The position numbers and the translations under genes are program-made. 25,725 bases of DNA from a virus: IMG/VR virus record IMGVR_UViG_3300033145_003439, positions 1 through 25,725 of that record; one strand, written 5' to 3'. Under the pieces are notes generated by a model. That model ran no database searches. It was not told the DNA's origin and saw nothing but the letters and a program-made list of their open reading frames with translations. This document shows, piece after piece, positions 14,363 to 22,679 of the stretch. The first letter of the stretch is position 1. Each line of letters opens with the position of its first letter.

Positions 14363-14608
14363 TCAGTTCCTTTCCTTCGGGTTTGAAATACGGCTGGGCT
14401 CTTTGCCACAGCCTTCGCACGCCACACGTCCGCCCTGGCGGTCGATCTCCACCATGTCGGCGGGCGTGATTTCCTCCCATCGTTCCCAGTTCCACGTGTC
14501 GGACCCGGGATAGGGGATGTGGCAGCAGGCGCAGACGATGCTGCCCCGCTCGTTCCAGAAAACCTGATGGGCCTGGAGTCCGAATCTGGGTGTCGATTTG
14601 GCCGCCAT
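14363..14608 (-). CDS. small Cys-rich probable zinc-binding hypothetical protein
   Basis: 81 residues with two cysteine clusters: CACCH near residues 26-30 and CEGC near residues 64-67, spaced like a zinc ribbon or treble clef. Between them are several tryptophans and a MVEIDRQGGRVACEGC segment. GGGAG precedes the start codon. The gene is three bases from its downstream neighbour and two bases from its upstream one, so it is clearly in the same operon. It may bind zinc and nucleic acid or protein; the sequence does not allow a firmer call. Confidence 0.72.
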   Translation of the reverse strand: MAAKSTPRFGLQAHQVFWNERGSIVCACCHIPYPGSDTWNWERWEEITPADMVEIDRQGGRVACEGCGKEPSRISNPKERN

Positions 14609-14610
14609 GG

Positions 14611-14937
14611 TCAGCTCCCTTCTTTGGGAAGATCCGCTTCAAAGACGAGGCTTCCGTCCTCGCCGTAGATCTCGACGCGGTCGATGCGGGTGCCGGGGTT
14701 CTCACGACCGGCCCGCAGGATGGCCTGCCGGGCCCGCATGGCTGTCAGCCGTCCATAGGCCTCGTACCGAGCCTCTTTCTCGTCGGTAAAGAGCGTGGGG
14801 TTCTCTTCGATCTGCAGCCCTCCCTTGAACTGCAGGTCGAGATCCCTCAGCGATGCCTGGAAGAGAATGTCCTCCAACTCGCTGATTGGTTTCGGGTCGA
14901 TCACGACCCAGAATTTGTCGTCAGGTCCGTAGCGCAT
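14611..14937 (-). CDS. hypothetical late-operon protein
   Basis: 108 residues, acidic, with no motif I recognise. Visible elements are an N-terminal strand FWVVIDP, helical PISELEDILFQASLRDL, a charged helix with EKEARYEAYGRLTAMRARQ, and a C-terminal strand pair around RVEIYGEDGSLVFEADLP. A very good AAGGAGGA ribbon upstream of the start supports expression. It lies in the four-gene operon between the palindrome at 15257-15271 and the terminator at 14046-14077. Function unknown. Confidence 0.75.
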   Translation of the reverse strand: MRYGPDDKFWVVIDPKPISELEDILFQASLRDLDLQFKGGLQIEENPTLFTDEKEARYEAYGRLTAMRARQAILRAGRENPGTRIDRVEIYGEDGSLVFEADLPKEGS

Positions 14938-14948
14938 CGTTGTCCTCC

Positions 14949-15215
14949 TTATTGCACCGCCGCGAACGCCCAGGCAGGCGCGTACGGCGAGTCGTCGATG
15001 GGATGGCCGCCCTCTACGAGGTAGACTACCGAGGCGGCGTCATCGGGTTCTTCGTCGGGTTCGCCCATGCTGCGGCTCTCGTCGTCCGGGATCGTGATCC
15101 CGGCGATGGTGAACTGCAGGGGCCAGTTGGGTTGGAAAGCCAGACGCAATTCGCACTCGCCGAATCCGTCCTCGGCCACGTCTTGCAGGCGTTCGATCAT
15201 CTCGTTGACTGTCAT
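14949..15215 (-). CDS. hypothetical late-operon protein, first gene
   Basis: 88 residues from the ATG at 15215, chosen because GGAGA is well placed upstream; a longer frame to 15263 has no ribosome binding site and would run into the palindrome. The start is MTVNEMIERLQDVAEDG, a helix also seen at the start of several small phage proteins. The LRLAFQPNWPLQF segment follows, then a strand and an acidic region with SMGEPDEEPDDAASVVYLVEGGHP. This pattern is familiar from small phage hypotheticals without assigned function. It is the first of four genes transcribed leftward. Confidence 0.75.
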   Translation of the reverse strand: MTVNEMIERLQDVAEDGFGECELRLAFQPNWPLQFTIAGITIPDDESRSMGEPDEEPDDAASVVYLVEGGHPIDDSPYAPAWAFAAVQ

Positions 15216-15256
15216 CGTTATCTCCTTCGTTTCGGCGTCGGGCACCGCTCTAGATG

Positions 15257-15271
15257 TGCTCACAGTGAGCA
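15257..15271. promoter_or_regulatory. perfect 15-bp palindrome upstream of the small leftward operon
   Basis: TGCTCACAGTGAGCA is symmetric about its central base and sits 42 bases upstream of the operon's first start codon. On the - strand a TTGACT (15292-15297) and a TAAACT (15271-15276) lie just upstream with a short 15-base spacer, a weak promoter. The core TCACAGTGA also occurs in the palindrome at 13693-13703. Confidence 0.5.
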
Positions 15272-15389
15272 GTTTATGGTCCCCGATGGGAAGTCAATTC
15301 GACCTGTAAGGCGATTCTAAACAACAGCTTGCACGTGTGGTGGGAGTCCGCTAAAAGGGGCGAATTTTGCCTACCGATTTCTCGCGCAA

Positions 15390-17240
15390 CTACCCTCTCC
15401 ACCCATCAATCCACCCCCGGCGGCGTTGCAAAGCAGGGCCTGGGGCGGGTTCATCGGCGATAGGTGCCTCTCTTTTGCAATCCAAGGCGGCGGCTCTTTC
15501 GGGCAGTGATTTCACAAGAGTCGGCCCCAGGATGTAGAGGGCGGCTAGGCAGTAGACCTCAAGGTCGAGCGCCTCGTTGCGCTCGCGGGTCTTGACCCAT
15601 TCACGAACGGTTCCGCGGTTCTTTATCCACTTGCGGATGGCCTTCTCGGCTGTGAGTTGAGCGATGTATTCTTCGTCGATCCACTCGGGCAGATGGCAGT
15701 AGCCAGGACCGGGGGTTCCGATCCGAAGTCGGGAGAAGACGATTTCCTTGGCCGTGTCCACACATAGGGTGAACAGCTTGGCCCGGTAGCGGTTGTTGGT
15801 GGTCGGTCTGCCGACGACGGGTTTCCCTTTTTCCGATCCCCCGCGGATGGCAAACACTCGCCTGTCGATCCGGGCCCGGCAGAATCGGTAGACCTGCTCG
15901 GAGTGATGACCACCGCTGTCGACGGTCACGCAGGAGATGGGGACTCGCTGCCCGCTCTGGTGGGTGAACTTCTGCTGCAGGAATTGATCGAGTTCATGCC
16001 AGACCTTGTCCCTGCCGGGATCGCCGTGGAACTGGGAGAAGGCAATCAACCAGGATTCCTCGGCCGCGCCGTAGCCCTTCACCGCGCATTCGAGGCGGTC
16101 GCCCTGGACGTCCACCGAGGCCACGAGCACACCCACACCCGATGGGATTTCAGCCTCGTAACGCTCCGCCCGGCCGAGCAGACTCTCCGGATCGACCGTT
16201 TCGCCTCGTTCTTCCCACGTCTCACCCAGCACGCTGTTGACCCAGTTCTTCAGGCGCAGGGGATCTTCTTTGGCAGCGAGGAATTCAGCGACGGTGGCAG
16301 ACCATGGCAACCAGCCGATCGGGGAATACAAGCTCGAGAGGTGGAACCCGATGGTCTCGCTATCCCCGGTGGCCGTGGGACGCCACTCACCTGCAGCGAG
16401 CATTTCAGTCTTGAAACGTTCTTCAATCAATGCGCCGCAGGCCACGCAGACCAGGGCCGCCGTCTTGGGGTCGTCGTCCTGCCAGCGGATGTTCTCCCAC
16501 CGCATCCAGTCGTAGTTGCCGCAATGGGGGCAGGGCACGAAGTAGCGTCTCTGGTCCGAAGCCAAGAATTCCCGCTCGATCCGTGAGATCCCCTTGATCG
16601 TGGGCGTGGAGACGAGGAAGATCTTCCGGCGAGAGTAGGTGGGCCCGGTGGTCCGCTTCTCCGCCAGGGCAATGGGGTCGCCTTGGCCGTCCACATCGCC
16701 GGGGTATTCGTCGATCTCATCGCAGAAGAGCCAGCGGATCGGCATGGACTTGACGCCGGTAGCGGAGTTCGAACCGGTCAGGAACAGCACCCCGCCAGGG
16801 AATTCCTTAATGAGCAGGCTGTTGCCGCCCTCGCGTGAGCGTGCTTCGCGGACCAGGTCGTTCAGGACCGGGGTCGTGGCGATCATGGGATCGAGTCGTT
16901 GTCGGCTGAACCGCCTGGCCTCGTCCACGGTGGGGCGCAGGACCAGGATCGGACCCGGCGCGTGATGCATGACGAACCCGAGCCAGTTGTTGCCAGCTTC
17001 GGTGCCGCCCAGCTGGGAACCCTTCATGAAGACGACCCGGCGCGCTGGGGAGCGCGGTCCGAGGGCGTCCATGATCTCCCGCAGGTAAGGCGTGGTCGCG
17101 GTGCGCCAGTGGGTGGCCGCATGGCCGGAACGGTTGCCCAGAATCCGGTGGGCATCGGCCCAGGTGCTGACCGTAAGCCGGGGCTCAGGCCGCCAACCGG
17201 CCCGGTAAGAGCTTTCGTAGAGGTCACGGCCGTTCTGCAT
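15390..17240 (-). CDS. terminase large subunit, GpA type
   Basis: A 616-residue DNA-packaging motor of the lambda GpA family. The ATPase half has a Walker A variant, KGSQLGGTEAG (73-83), and Walker B with Asp174-Glu175 in LFCDEIDEYP. A motif III-like FLVSTPT (208-214) follows. A zinc-binding knuckle is present with Cys237, Cys240, Cys265 and Cys268. The C-terminal nuclease half has Asp377 in LVASVDVQGD and Asp441 in CVTVDSGGHHSEQ, the expected metal ligands. It cuts concatemers and pumps DNA into the prohead. AGGAG precedes the start, which lies 17 bases inside the small terminase gene. Unusually, no portal gene follows it. Confidence 0.95.
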   Translation of the reverse strand: MQNGRDLYESSYRAGWRPEPRLTVSTWADAHRILGNRSGHAATHWRTATTPYLREIMDALGPRSPARRVVFMKGSQLGGTEAGNNWLGFVMHHAPGPILVLRPTVDEARRFSRQRLDPMIATTPVLNDLVREARSREGGNSLLIKEFPGGVLFLTGSNSATGVKSMPIRWLFCDEIDEYPGDVDGQGDPIALAEKRTTGPTYSRRKIFLVSTPTIKGISRIEREFLASDQRRYFVPCPHCGNYDWMRWENIRWQDDDPKTAALVCVACGALIEERFKTEMLAAGEWRPTATGDSETIGFHLSSLYSPIGWLPWSATVAEFLAAKEDPLRLKNWVNSVLGETWEERGETVDPESLLGRAERYEAEIPSGVGVLVASVDVQGDRLECAVKGYGAAEESWLIAFSQFHGDPGRDKVWHELDQFLQQKFTHQSGQRVPISCVTVDSGGHHSEQVYRFCRARIDRRVFAIRGGSEKGKPVVGRPTTNNRYRAKLFTLCVDTAKEIVFSRLRIGTPGPGYCHLPEWIDEEYIAQLTAEKAIRKWIKNRGTVREWVKTRERNEALDLEVYCLAALYILGPTLVKSLPERAAALDCKREAPIADEPAPGPALQRRRGWIDGWRG

Positions 17241-17787
17241 CCGCGATCTCCTGGCATATGCGTTCTATTTCTTCATCAAGGATGCGTCCTACCTCGACCG
17301 GGTCATCGGTGGCTGCGAGAGTGGCGGCGACCCGTTCGGGCAAGGCGATCAACTGGTCGCGCGCTTTGCGGGCCATGTTGAACGCACCGAGCCGTACTTC
17401 GTCGGCGGAGACAAGGGCGCCACGCCTGCGGTCGAGTTCGAGCTTGGCCAGCTGGGCCTGGTACAACTCCCGGGCAGCACGTGCCCTGGCGTAGCCGGTG
17501 GCGGTTCCAATGCCACCGGAAGCACTGTCCCCACCTCCCATGTCCATGGGCACGGACGGCTCTCCTGGGGTGCGGGTGTGCTTGGGGTTGCCGGTGATCC
17601 GGTTAAGGGGTTTGCTCTGGTCGGTGTTCTGCCGCCATTGCTGATCAGCCAGGACGGGGTCGATCTTCCCGCCGACGGTCGTGATCCTTCCCGACTTGAT
17701 GGCGCGCTGAACGGAGACGTGAGAGATGCCACGCCGCTTTGCGTATGCTCGCTGACTGATCAGTTGCTTCTTCTTTGCCTTGGCCAC
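17224..17787 (-). CDS. terminase small subunit, Nu1-like
   Basis: 187 residues starting with GTG three bases after the methyltransferase stop, so probably translated by coupling. The N-terminal 50 residues form a winged helix-turn-helix like phage Nu1: SQRAYAKRRGISHVSVQRAIKSGRI is the DNA-recognition part. A Gly/Ser-rich linker (about 60-95) follows. Then come long helices with ARAARELYQAQLAKLELDRRRGALV and an ERVAATLA segment typical for oligomerisation and for contact with the large subunit. It recognises the packaging site on phage DNA. The position directly before the large subunit gene supports the call. Confidence 0.9.
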   Translation of the reverse strand: MAKAKKKQLISQRAYAKRRGISHVSVQRAIKSGRITTVGGKIDPVLADQQWRQNTDQSKPLNRITGNPKHTRTPGEPSVPMDMGGGDSASGGIGTATGYARARAARELYQAQLAKLELDRRRGALVSADEVRLGAFNMARKARDQLIALPERVAATLAATDDPVEVGRILDEEIERICQEIADAERP

Positions 17788-17790
17788 CGC

Positions 17791-19284
17791 CTACTCATCC
17801 CGGCTAGCCCTGCGATCAGCAGCGATCTCATCGTATTTCCGGCCATCTCCTTCAAGGATTGCCTGCTTGCCGGTCGCTTCCTGCCATCGCATCACGATCA
17901 CGTCTGTGTAGGCCGGGTCGAGTTCCATGAGGAAGGCACGGCGGCCGGTCTGCTCGGCTCCCATGAGGGTTGAGCCACTACCGCCAAAGAGATCGAGGAC
18001 GTTCTCATGTGGCTTCGATGAATATTGGATCGCGCGTACGGCCAGTTCGACCGGCTTCTCGGTCAGGTGGATCATGCTCTGGGGGTTGACCTTCTTGATG
18101 GCCCAGACATCCACCGCGTTGGAGGGGCCGTAGAACTTGTGCGCGGCGCCCTCTTTCCAGTTATAAAAACACCATTCGTGATTACCCATGAAATCCTTGC
18201 GCGTCAGCACTGGGTGTTCCTTTACCCAGATGATGGCCTGGGAGAAGTAGAGACCTACGGCCTTGAGCACCGGCGGGTAATTGGCGCAGTTGGCATAGCC
18301 ACCCCAGATGTAGGCGGCGCGTCCCGGCAGCAGCACCCGCGCGATGTTCCCGAACCAGGCCAGGAGCATTTCATCGAAGGCCTCGTCGGAAACGAAGTCG
18401 TTTTCCAGGGGCCGGTCCTTGGGACGCATCTTGCCGGTGGGTTTCGACTTGCTCTTGTGGCGGGCCAGATCAAAACCCTGGTGGTGCATGCCTTGAGCAT
18501 CAGAGGCATCGACAGCGCTTTTTGCTGCTGGGTAACTGGACAGCCCGGCGGCGATCGCGTTGTTCGATCTCGGTTCGACTTTCACGTTGTAGGGCGGGTC
18601 GGTGTTCACTAGATGAATTGGGTCGCCGCCAAGCAGACGGTCAACGTCATCAGGGCTGCTGGAGTCACCGCACAGAAGCCGGTGGTTGCCCAGGATCCAC
18701 AGATCTCCCTTCTGGCTGATCGGTTCATCAGGCGGTTCGGGCGCAGGGATTTCCTCGACCTCTTCCTCTTCTAGCAGATCGCCCAACTCGTCCAGGTCGA
18801 ATCCTGTCAGCTCGAGATTGAAGTCCAGATCCTCGAGGGCCTTCAGTTCCTCTGCCAACAGATCCTCGTCCCACCCGGCGTCCAGGGCCAAGCGATTGTC
18901 GGCGATGACGTAGGCGCGCTTCTGGGCTTCGGTCAGGTGTGAAAGCTCGATGACCGGGACGGTATCCATTCCCAGCTCACGGGCTGCCAGGAGCCGGCCG
19001 TGGCCCGCGATGATACCGGCTTCGCTGTCCACAAGGATGGGATTGGTCCAGCCGAACTCCAGCAAGCTGGCCGCGATCTTGGTGATCTGGTCGGGGGAAT
19101 GGGTCCGCGGGTTCCGCTCGTAGGGGCGGAGCTTGTCTATGTTCCAATGTTCCAGTTTTCCTGGTAGGCGTACCAGTGCATCAGGAGCCTTAGAATCGCC
19201 CACAGGGGCCGTTTTGGGCGCTTTGGTGGCCTTTTGGGCCGTGTCCTCAGTGGAACATTTGGAACGGGTGGAAACTTGTTTCAT
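17791..19284 (-). CDS. ParB-domain DNA methyltransferase fusion
   Basis: 497 residues from the ATG at 19284 (GGGAG upstream; a longer frame to 19350 has no ribosome binding site). Residues about 45-140 are a ParB/sulfiredoxin-like domain, with LRPYERNPRTHS and the AGHGRLLAA box. An acidic linker (about 165-190) follows. The C-terminal part is an N6-adenine or N4-cytosine methyltransferase of beta order: DPPY (229-232) comes first and DLFGGSGST (431-439), the AdoMet site, comes late. Such fusions are common in phages and modify phage DNA, often against host restriction. Its place directly before the terminase genes suggests methylation near packaging time. Confidence 0.93.
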   Translation of the reverse strand: MKQVSTRSKCSTEDTAQKATKAPKTAPVGDSKAPDALVRLPGKLEHWNIDKLRPYERNPRTHSPDQITKIAASLLEFGWTNPILVDSEAGIIAGHGRLLAARELGMDTVPVIELSHLTEAQKRAYVIADNRLALDAGWDEDLLAEELKALEDLDFNLELTGFDLDELGDLLEEEEVEEIPAPEPPDEPISQKGDLWILGNHRLLCGDSSSPDDVDRLLGGDPIHLVNTDPPYNVKVEPRSNNAIAAGLSSYPAAKSAVDASDAQGMHHQGFDLARHKSKSKPTGKMRPKDRPLENDFVSDEAFDEMLLAWFGNIARVLLPGRAAYIWGGYANCANYPPVLKAVGLYFSQAIIWVKEHPVLTRKDFMGNHEWCFYNWKEGAAHKFYGPSNAVDVWAIKKVNPQSMIHLTEKPVELAVRAIQYSSKPHENVLDLFGGSGSTLMGAEQTGRRAFLMELDPAYTDVIVMRWQEATGKQAILEGDGRKYDEIAADRRASRDE

Positions 19285-19378
19285 GACTCTCCCACGTGTT
19301 GAAAACCGGGGTCGCCGGTACCCTCGGCTCTTGGTCCCAGAAGGAACCATTTTGCAATGACTTACGACACTGTAGTGT

Positions 19379-20044
19379 CTACAGGCCTCTTCCTTTCGCT
19401 CGGGCGATCGCGTTCAGAACTTCCTTTTCCATCTCCTCTCTGAACCACCTGTCGGCTTCTTTCCGGGCCGTCTGGATGAAGTGCAGGCGGGGTTTGAGCC
19501 TCTTGCCGCGCGAGAAGAAGTAGACCAGGCGTGAAGTCGCTGACCCGGTGCGCTGGAAGATCCCGACCTTGGGAACGAGGTATGTCTTGGTTCGGGTCAC
19601 GCCGGCACGCCTGCGGCCGGTCTTGGTTCGATCGAACCGGAGCCGACGGAGGCGGAGTTCGGGGGTGACTGGCTGGTTGAAACGGGGACGCGCCGGCCCT
19701 CCGATTACGGGCTCGGCCACGCGGCGGGCAGACGGTGTGGACGGTTTGCGTTCCGCCCCGCGCTCGAAGGCGGATAGGAGAAGGCGAGGCTTCTGACCGA
19801 CAGCGATCTCGGTATACGGACGGCCTTGCTTGACGTTGGCAAACGGCTTGATGACGGCGGCCTGGCGGAGTACGAAGTTCTTCTTGCGGACGGTGAACTC
19901 TTTCTCGACACGCTGGCGTTCGGCCGCCTGGATTCGCTTGGCGGTATTGTTGATGGCATTGACCGCGGCGTAGGCCAGGCGGCGTTGGCCATTGCGCAGG
20001 CGCAGGATGAGTTTGGTAGAGTCGATCTGCAGGTCGATCTTCAT
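19379..20044 (-). CDS. conserved phage structural-type protein (minor tail or morphogenesis)
   Basis: 221 residues, strongly basic. It begins with a helical block around RNGQRRLAYAAVNAINNTAK and then RQRVEKEFTVRKKNFVLRQAAVIKPFA, followed by the ALL-type segment QKPRLLLSAFERGAERKP. The C-terminal part has TYLVPKVGIFQRTG and RLHFIQTARKEADRWFREEM. I recall this pattern from prophage proteins encoded near terminases and tail genes and labelled hypothetical or tail protein. The exact virion role is unknown. The start codon overlaps the stop of the Cro-like gene by ATGA. Confidence 0.72.
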   Translation of the reverse strand: MKIDLQIDSTKLILRLRNGQRRLAYAAVNAINNTAKRIQAAERQRVEKEFTVRKKNFVLRQAAVIKPFANVKQGRPYTEIAVGQKPRLLLSAFERGAERKPSTPSARRVAEPVIGGPARPRFNQPVTPELRLRRLRFDRTKTGRRRAGVTRTKTYLVPKVGIFQRTGSATSRLVYFFSRGKRLKPRLHFIQTARKEADRWFREEMEKEVLNAIARAKGRGL

Positions 20045-20340
20045 CGGTGATCACCTGGCCCTTCCGCCTGCCGGACTTGCTGGCCGTGTTTGTATATGGC
20101 CTCGAGGGTTAGGCGGCCCCCAGACATCTCCACCAGCGCCATGGCCCGGGCTGGTTGGGGTGCGTGGCCTTGGAGCCATTCGTAGACGGCCTGGTTGGTG
20201 ATGCGCAGGTCGGGGTCATGGGCGAGTCCGGCGACGATGCGTGGCACGCCAAAGTCGGCGACCCAGCGGCCGAACTCGGTCTGCCAGCGATCGGGGGCAC
20301 GCTTGTACCTGCCGCTTTCAAGCGCCTCGTTTCGGATCAT
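20041..20340 (-). CDS. small Cro-like helix-turn-helix protein
   Basis: 99 residues from the ATG at 20340, with AGGAG five bases upstream; the in-frame GTG at 20346 overlaps the ribosome binding site. Residues about 20-65 hold the likely helix-turn-helix, VADFGVPRIVAGL ... RITNQAVYEWLQGHAPQPARAMALVEMSGG, as in YdaS/Cro-type regulators and their relatives. A short basic C-terminal part follows. It is the first gene of the leftward packaging operon, so it may control that operon or the divergent + strand cargo genes. Its target is not visible. Confidence 0.72.
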   Translation of the reverse strand: MIRNEALESGRYKRAPDRWQTEFGRWVADFGVPRIVAGLAHDPDLRITNQAVYEWLQGHAPQPARAMALVEMSGGRLTLEAIYKHGQQVRQAEGPGDHR

Positions 20341-20425
20341 CGTCACTCCTGGAGTAGAAAGAACGCTTCTATTGGATATTTACCCCGTGCGTAGACGAAG
20401 TGTCGGGCGCTTGAGGAGAGAAGCA

Positions 20426-20653
20426 GTGGATACCCCCGATGATTTGGGTTGGCACTGGCAAGTGGATGGGTTGGGTCTGAATTTGAAAGGGGAACTGGAT
20501 GACCGGATGGGATCCAACTGGCCATTGACAACAGGCACCGCGAACCCCGTACGTTTTAGCGGCTGGAGTAAACGGGGTGATGGCGAATACTTTGTCTCCG
20601 AAGATCAAAGAGGGACAATGGGGAGACTCTGGGGACGCGAGGTATTGCGATAA
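20426..20653 (+). CDS. possible small hypothetical protein in the divergent intergenic region
   Basis: A 75-residue frame starts with GTG behind a good GAGGAGAG (five bases spacing). It reads like a protein: DDLGWHWQVDGLGLNLKG, then WPLTTGTANPVRFSGWSKRG and a final EDQRGTMGRLWGRE. There is no recognised domain and no independent support, and the antisense strand is also open here. It fills most of the 400-base gap between the leftward packaging operon and the + strand cargo genes. It could instead be noncoding DNA with a chance frame. Confidence 0.35.
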   Translation: MDTPDDLGWHWQVDGLGLNLKGELDDRMGSNWPLTTGTANPVRFSGWSKRGDGEYFVSEDQRGTMGRLWGREVLR

Positions 20654-20686
20654 AAGCAAGAATTGAAATGAACACGAAATATGAAA

Positions 20687-20716
20687 TTGACTCGATAGTC
20701 CTGCCCCATATATAGT
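20687..20716 (+). promoter_or_regulatory. predicted promoter of the + strand cargo cassette
   Basis: TTGACT at 20687-20692 is followed by TATATA at 20709-20714 (16-base spacer), or by TATAGT at 20711-20716 (18 bases). GAGGAGG lies before the cargo ATG at 20741. The cassette therefore seems to be transcribed on its own, against the surrounding late genes. Confidence 0.6.
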
Positions 20717-20740
20717 TAACCACTCAGCCGAGGAGGCCGC

Positions 20741-22477
20741 ATGAAGTATCTATTATTCTGTTCCATTCCTGGATTGGATATTGAGAAAAGCCTGGAGTGT
20801 TTTAAAATGGCAGCTCCTGCCGGAGCGCCCCGAATCGTTGGCCCAATTAAGGTGGAACCTGAGGCGCGTGCTGCTGCAGAACCTGATCTGGAGAAATGGC
20901 AGGGTGTCCCGGAAAAACGTTTCACCCAGTTTCTGCGACTTCCCCCGGGGACGATCAGTGATGCCGGTCACAAGGGGTTTGAAAAAGCATTTGCCAAAGC
21001 CCGTAAAGAGGCTGCCGGGGACACCAAGGCGGTTGCCCTTATTGCTTTTCACCCAGTGCTATATCATCAAGAGAGTGAAGCGTTCTTGCAGCCCTATGAT
21101 GGTGGCCGCATAGTTTCCTTTCTCCAGAAGGGTGAAGAGATTTCGCGTTTGGTTTCTCTGCATGATGATATCTACGATGTTTACACCAGACTCTTAGCGA
21201 GTCGAAGGCTCTTTGATCCGATGGTTACCCAACGTCCGAACCGAGGGGCTGCACTGGACATCCGGGAACTTCTTTTGATCCTTCAATGGCGGGATCGCGA
21301 ACTTGCGACATCAATGGCATTAGCGAGCGGTATTGGGTGCCGACATCTCTTATTCCTAAATAAGGGGCGCGCCAAGGCTCTTTGGGATATTCTCATTGAT
21401 GAGCAGCCAGTCGTCTACTTTTCACATCCCATAAGCCAAGTGCGTCGTGATCTTCTCAACATACCCCATGAACGCAAGTGCATTGTCCCTAGTCGTGATC
21501 GTGGGCTTCAACTTCAACGCCAATGTCTGGAAATTGCTAACCGCCTAGCTCAATCAGCAGCGATCGTTGAGCCTACTGCCATTGACGAGTTCCGCCTGGA
21601 CTTTAGTGCTCTTCATAGGTTGAAGGAGGACGATCTTCGGGAAGCCGTACTACCTCCGCTGACTACGAGGTGGCCCATACCCCAAGATAGCCTATTGTGT
21701 GGCCCAACCATCCCCCAAGATGTTGACGGTCTTTATCGTGTCCCAAGGAATGTATTTGGTAAGCTAGAGGCGGAGAATACGAATCTTGAGAAGTTGGAAA
21801 TTGGAATGTGGCTTCTCAAAGAGGAAATGCTTCGCCAGATTAATGTGCGGGACCACGCTTTGGCTGAACAAGCAGATTTGGTTGTCGCCTTTAGGCCATT
21901 TTGTCAGCCGGACTCACCAGAGATGTCCGGGGGTGTTGGCGAGGAAATTGACACGATTTTCCGGAAAATCGCCTTAGGTAAGCGTACCTGCATGCCCGGC
22001 CTCATAATCGTTCATCCGGAAGAAGACGAGCAACGCCGTCGCACGTTGGAATTTGGGGGCGTTTGGGAAAAGCTAAAGTCTGATGGTCGGTTTGCGGATA
22101 ATATGGAGGGTTCGATGCAGCACTGTTACGGCCAGTGTTTAGACCTGATCCTCAGGGTAAAAGATGATGAACAGCAGGATTCCGTAACGGAGAGCATTTT
22201 GGAACTTTTCCAAGAGTCTGGTATACGAGTGTCTCCAAAGACGGATGACTCTAGCATGGATACTGGTGGCCTCGCCTTAGAGGATGCGGCAGCTAGAGAG
22301 TTAGCGCAAATGATTGCAGGACAAACTGCAATTCTTCGCCCGCAGTTTATCGAAGCGGCCCGCAAACGACATTCTGAGGCCATTCAGGTTCTTGGTGATG
22401 GCAAGCCGCATTTTGAATTGACTAAGTTAGTAAGGGAAGTCTTAGAAAGAGGTGTGCACGATGGTAGAGAAGCATAA
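20741..22477 (+). CDS. unknown large cargo protein with nucleoside-2-deoxyribosyltransferase-like signature
   Basis: 578 residues, no family I can name. Residues 1-15 form a strand start LLFCSIPGLD, and HDDIYDVYTRLL (141-152) recalls nucleotide-kinase-like folds, but no P-loop is present. Residues 223-232 read PVVYFSHPIS. Residues 369-384 (VRDHALAEQADLVVAF) and 396-415 (SGGVGEEIDTIFRKIALGKR) follow the order of nucleoside 2-deoxyribosyltransferases: a YxxxP loop, an Asp-containing strand and a G-x-x-x-Glu helix with Glu401/Glu402. That fold also includes nucleotide- and NAD-cleaving enzymes. It lies on the opposite strand to all neighbours, with its own promoter and lower GC. A nucleotide-acting defence or toxin role is inferred, not shown. 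Confidence 0.7.
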   Translation: MKYLLFCSIPGLDIEKSLECFKMAAPAGAPRIVGPIKVEPEARAAAEPDLEKWQGVPEKRFTQFLRLPPGTISDAGHKGFEKAFAKARKEAAGDTKAVALIAFHPVLYHQESEAFLQPYDGGRIVSFLQKGEEISRLVSLHDDIYDVYTRLLASRRLFDPMVTQRPNRGAALDIRELLLILQWRDRELATSMALASGIGCRHLLFLNKGRAKALWDILIDEQPVVYFSHPISQVRRDLLNIPHERKCIVPSRDRGLQLQRQCLEIANRLAQSAAIVEPTAIDEFRLDFSALHRLKEDDLREAVLPPLTTRWPIPQDSLLCGPTIPQDVDGLYRVPRNVFGKLEAENTNLEKLEIGMWLLKEEMLRQINVRDHALAEQADLVVAFRPFCQPDSPEMSGGVGEEIDTIFRKIALGKRTCMPGLIIVHPEEDEQRRRTLEFGGVWEKLKSDGRFADNMEGSMQHCYGQCLDLILRVKDDEQQDSVTESILELFQESGIRVSPKTDDSSMDTGGLALEDAAARELAQMIAGQTAILRPQFIEAARKRHSEAIQVLGDGKPHFELTKLVREVLERGVHDGREA

Positions 22478-22679
22478 TCGGCAGGAACTCCTATTCTGGA
22501 ATGATGGATCCTCCTGGGCGCGCGGGATGGAACAGCGTTTACATGACCGGGGGTACAATGTGCAACCAATCTTGTCCACATCCCCGAAGCCCGGTATTTC
22601 CTTCAATGGCATGGCTCTCTTTGGACACTCTGCAATTTGTTCAGTGTTTGGGACACCAAAAAATCAGAAATCGGGGTAA
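22461..22679 (+). CDS. small second protein of the cargo cassette
   Basis: 72 residues from ATG 22461, overlapping the end of the large cargo gene by 17 bases behind AGAGGTG. The sequence ELLFWNDGSSWARGMEQRLHDRG has the strand-helix layout of a glutaredoxin-like fold, but the cysteine pair expected there is replaced by Ser and Trp. Residues around FNGMALFGHSAICSVFG could be the second half. The similarity is weak and may be chance. Another frame is open from about 22552 to past 22720 and also reads protein-like, so a frameshift at the GGGGG run (22549-22553) is possible. The frame ends 41 bases before the convergent tail gene. Confidence 0.5.
   Translation: MVEKHNRQELLFWNDGSSWARGMEQRLHDRGYNVQPILSTSPKPGISFNGMALFGHSAICSVFGTPKNQKSG

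Noticed and set aside
15903-16586. 227-residue open frame on the + strand
   Set aside because: Antisense to the terminase ATPase and nuclease motifs; shadow.
19366-19379. GACACT/AGTGTC dyad at the end of the structural-type gene
   Set aside because: Only six-base arms with a two-base centre and no link to a promoter or T-run; not strong enough to call.
20369-20659. 96-residue open frame on the - strand in the divergent gap
   Set aside because: No ribosome binding site and atypical composition; the + strand alternative at 20426-20653 has better start signals.
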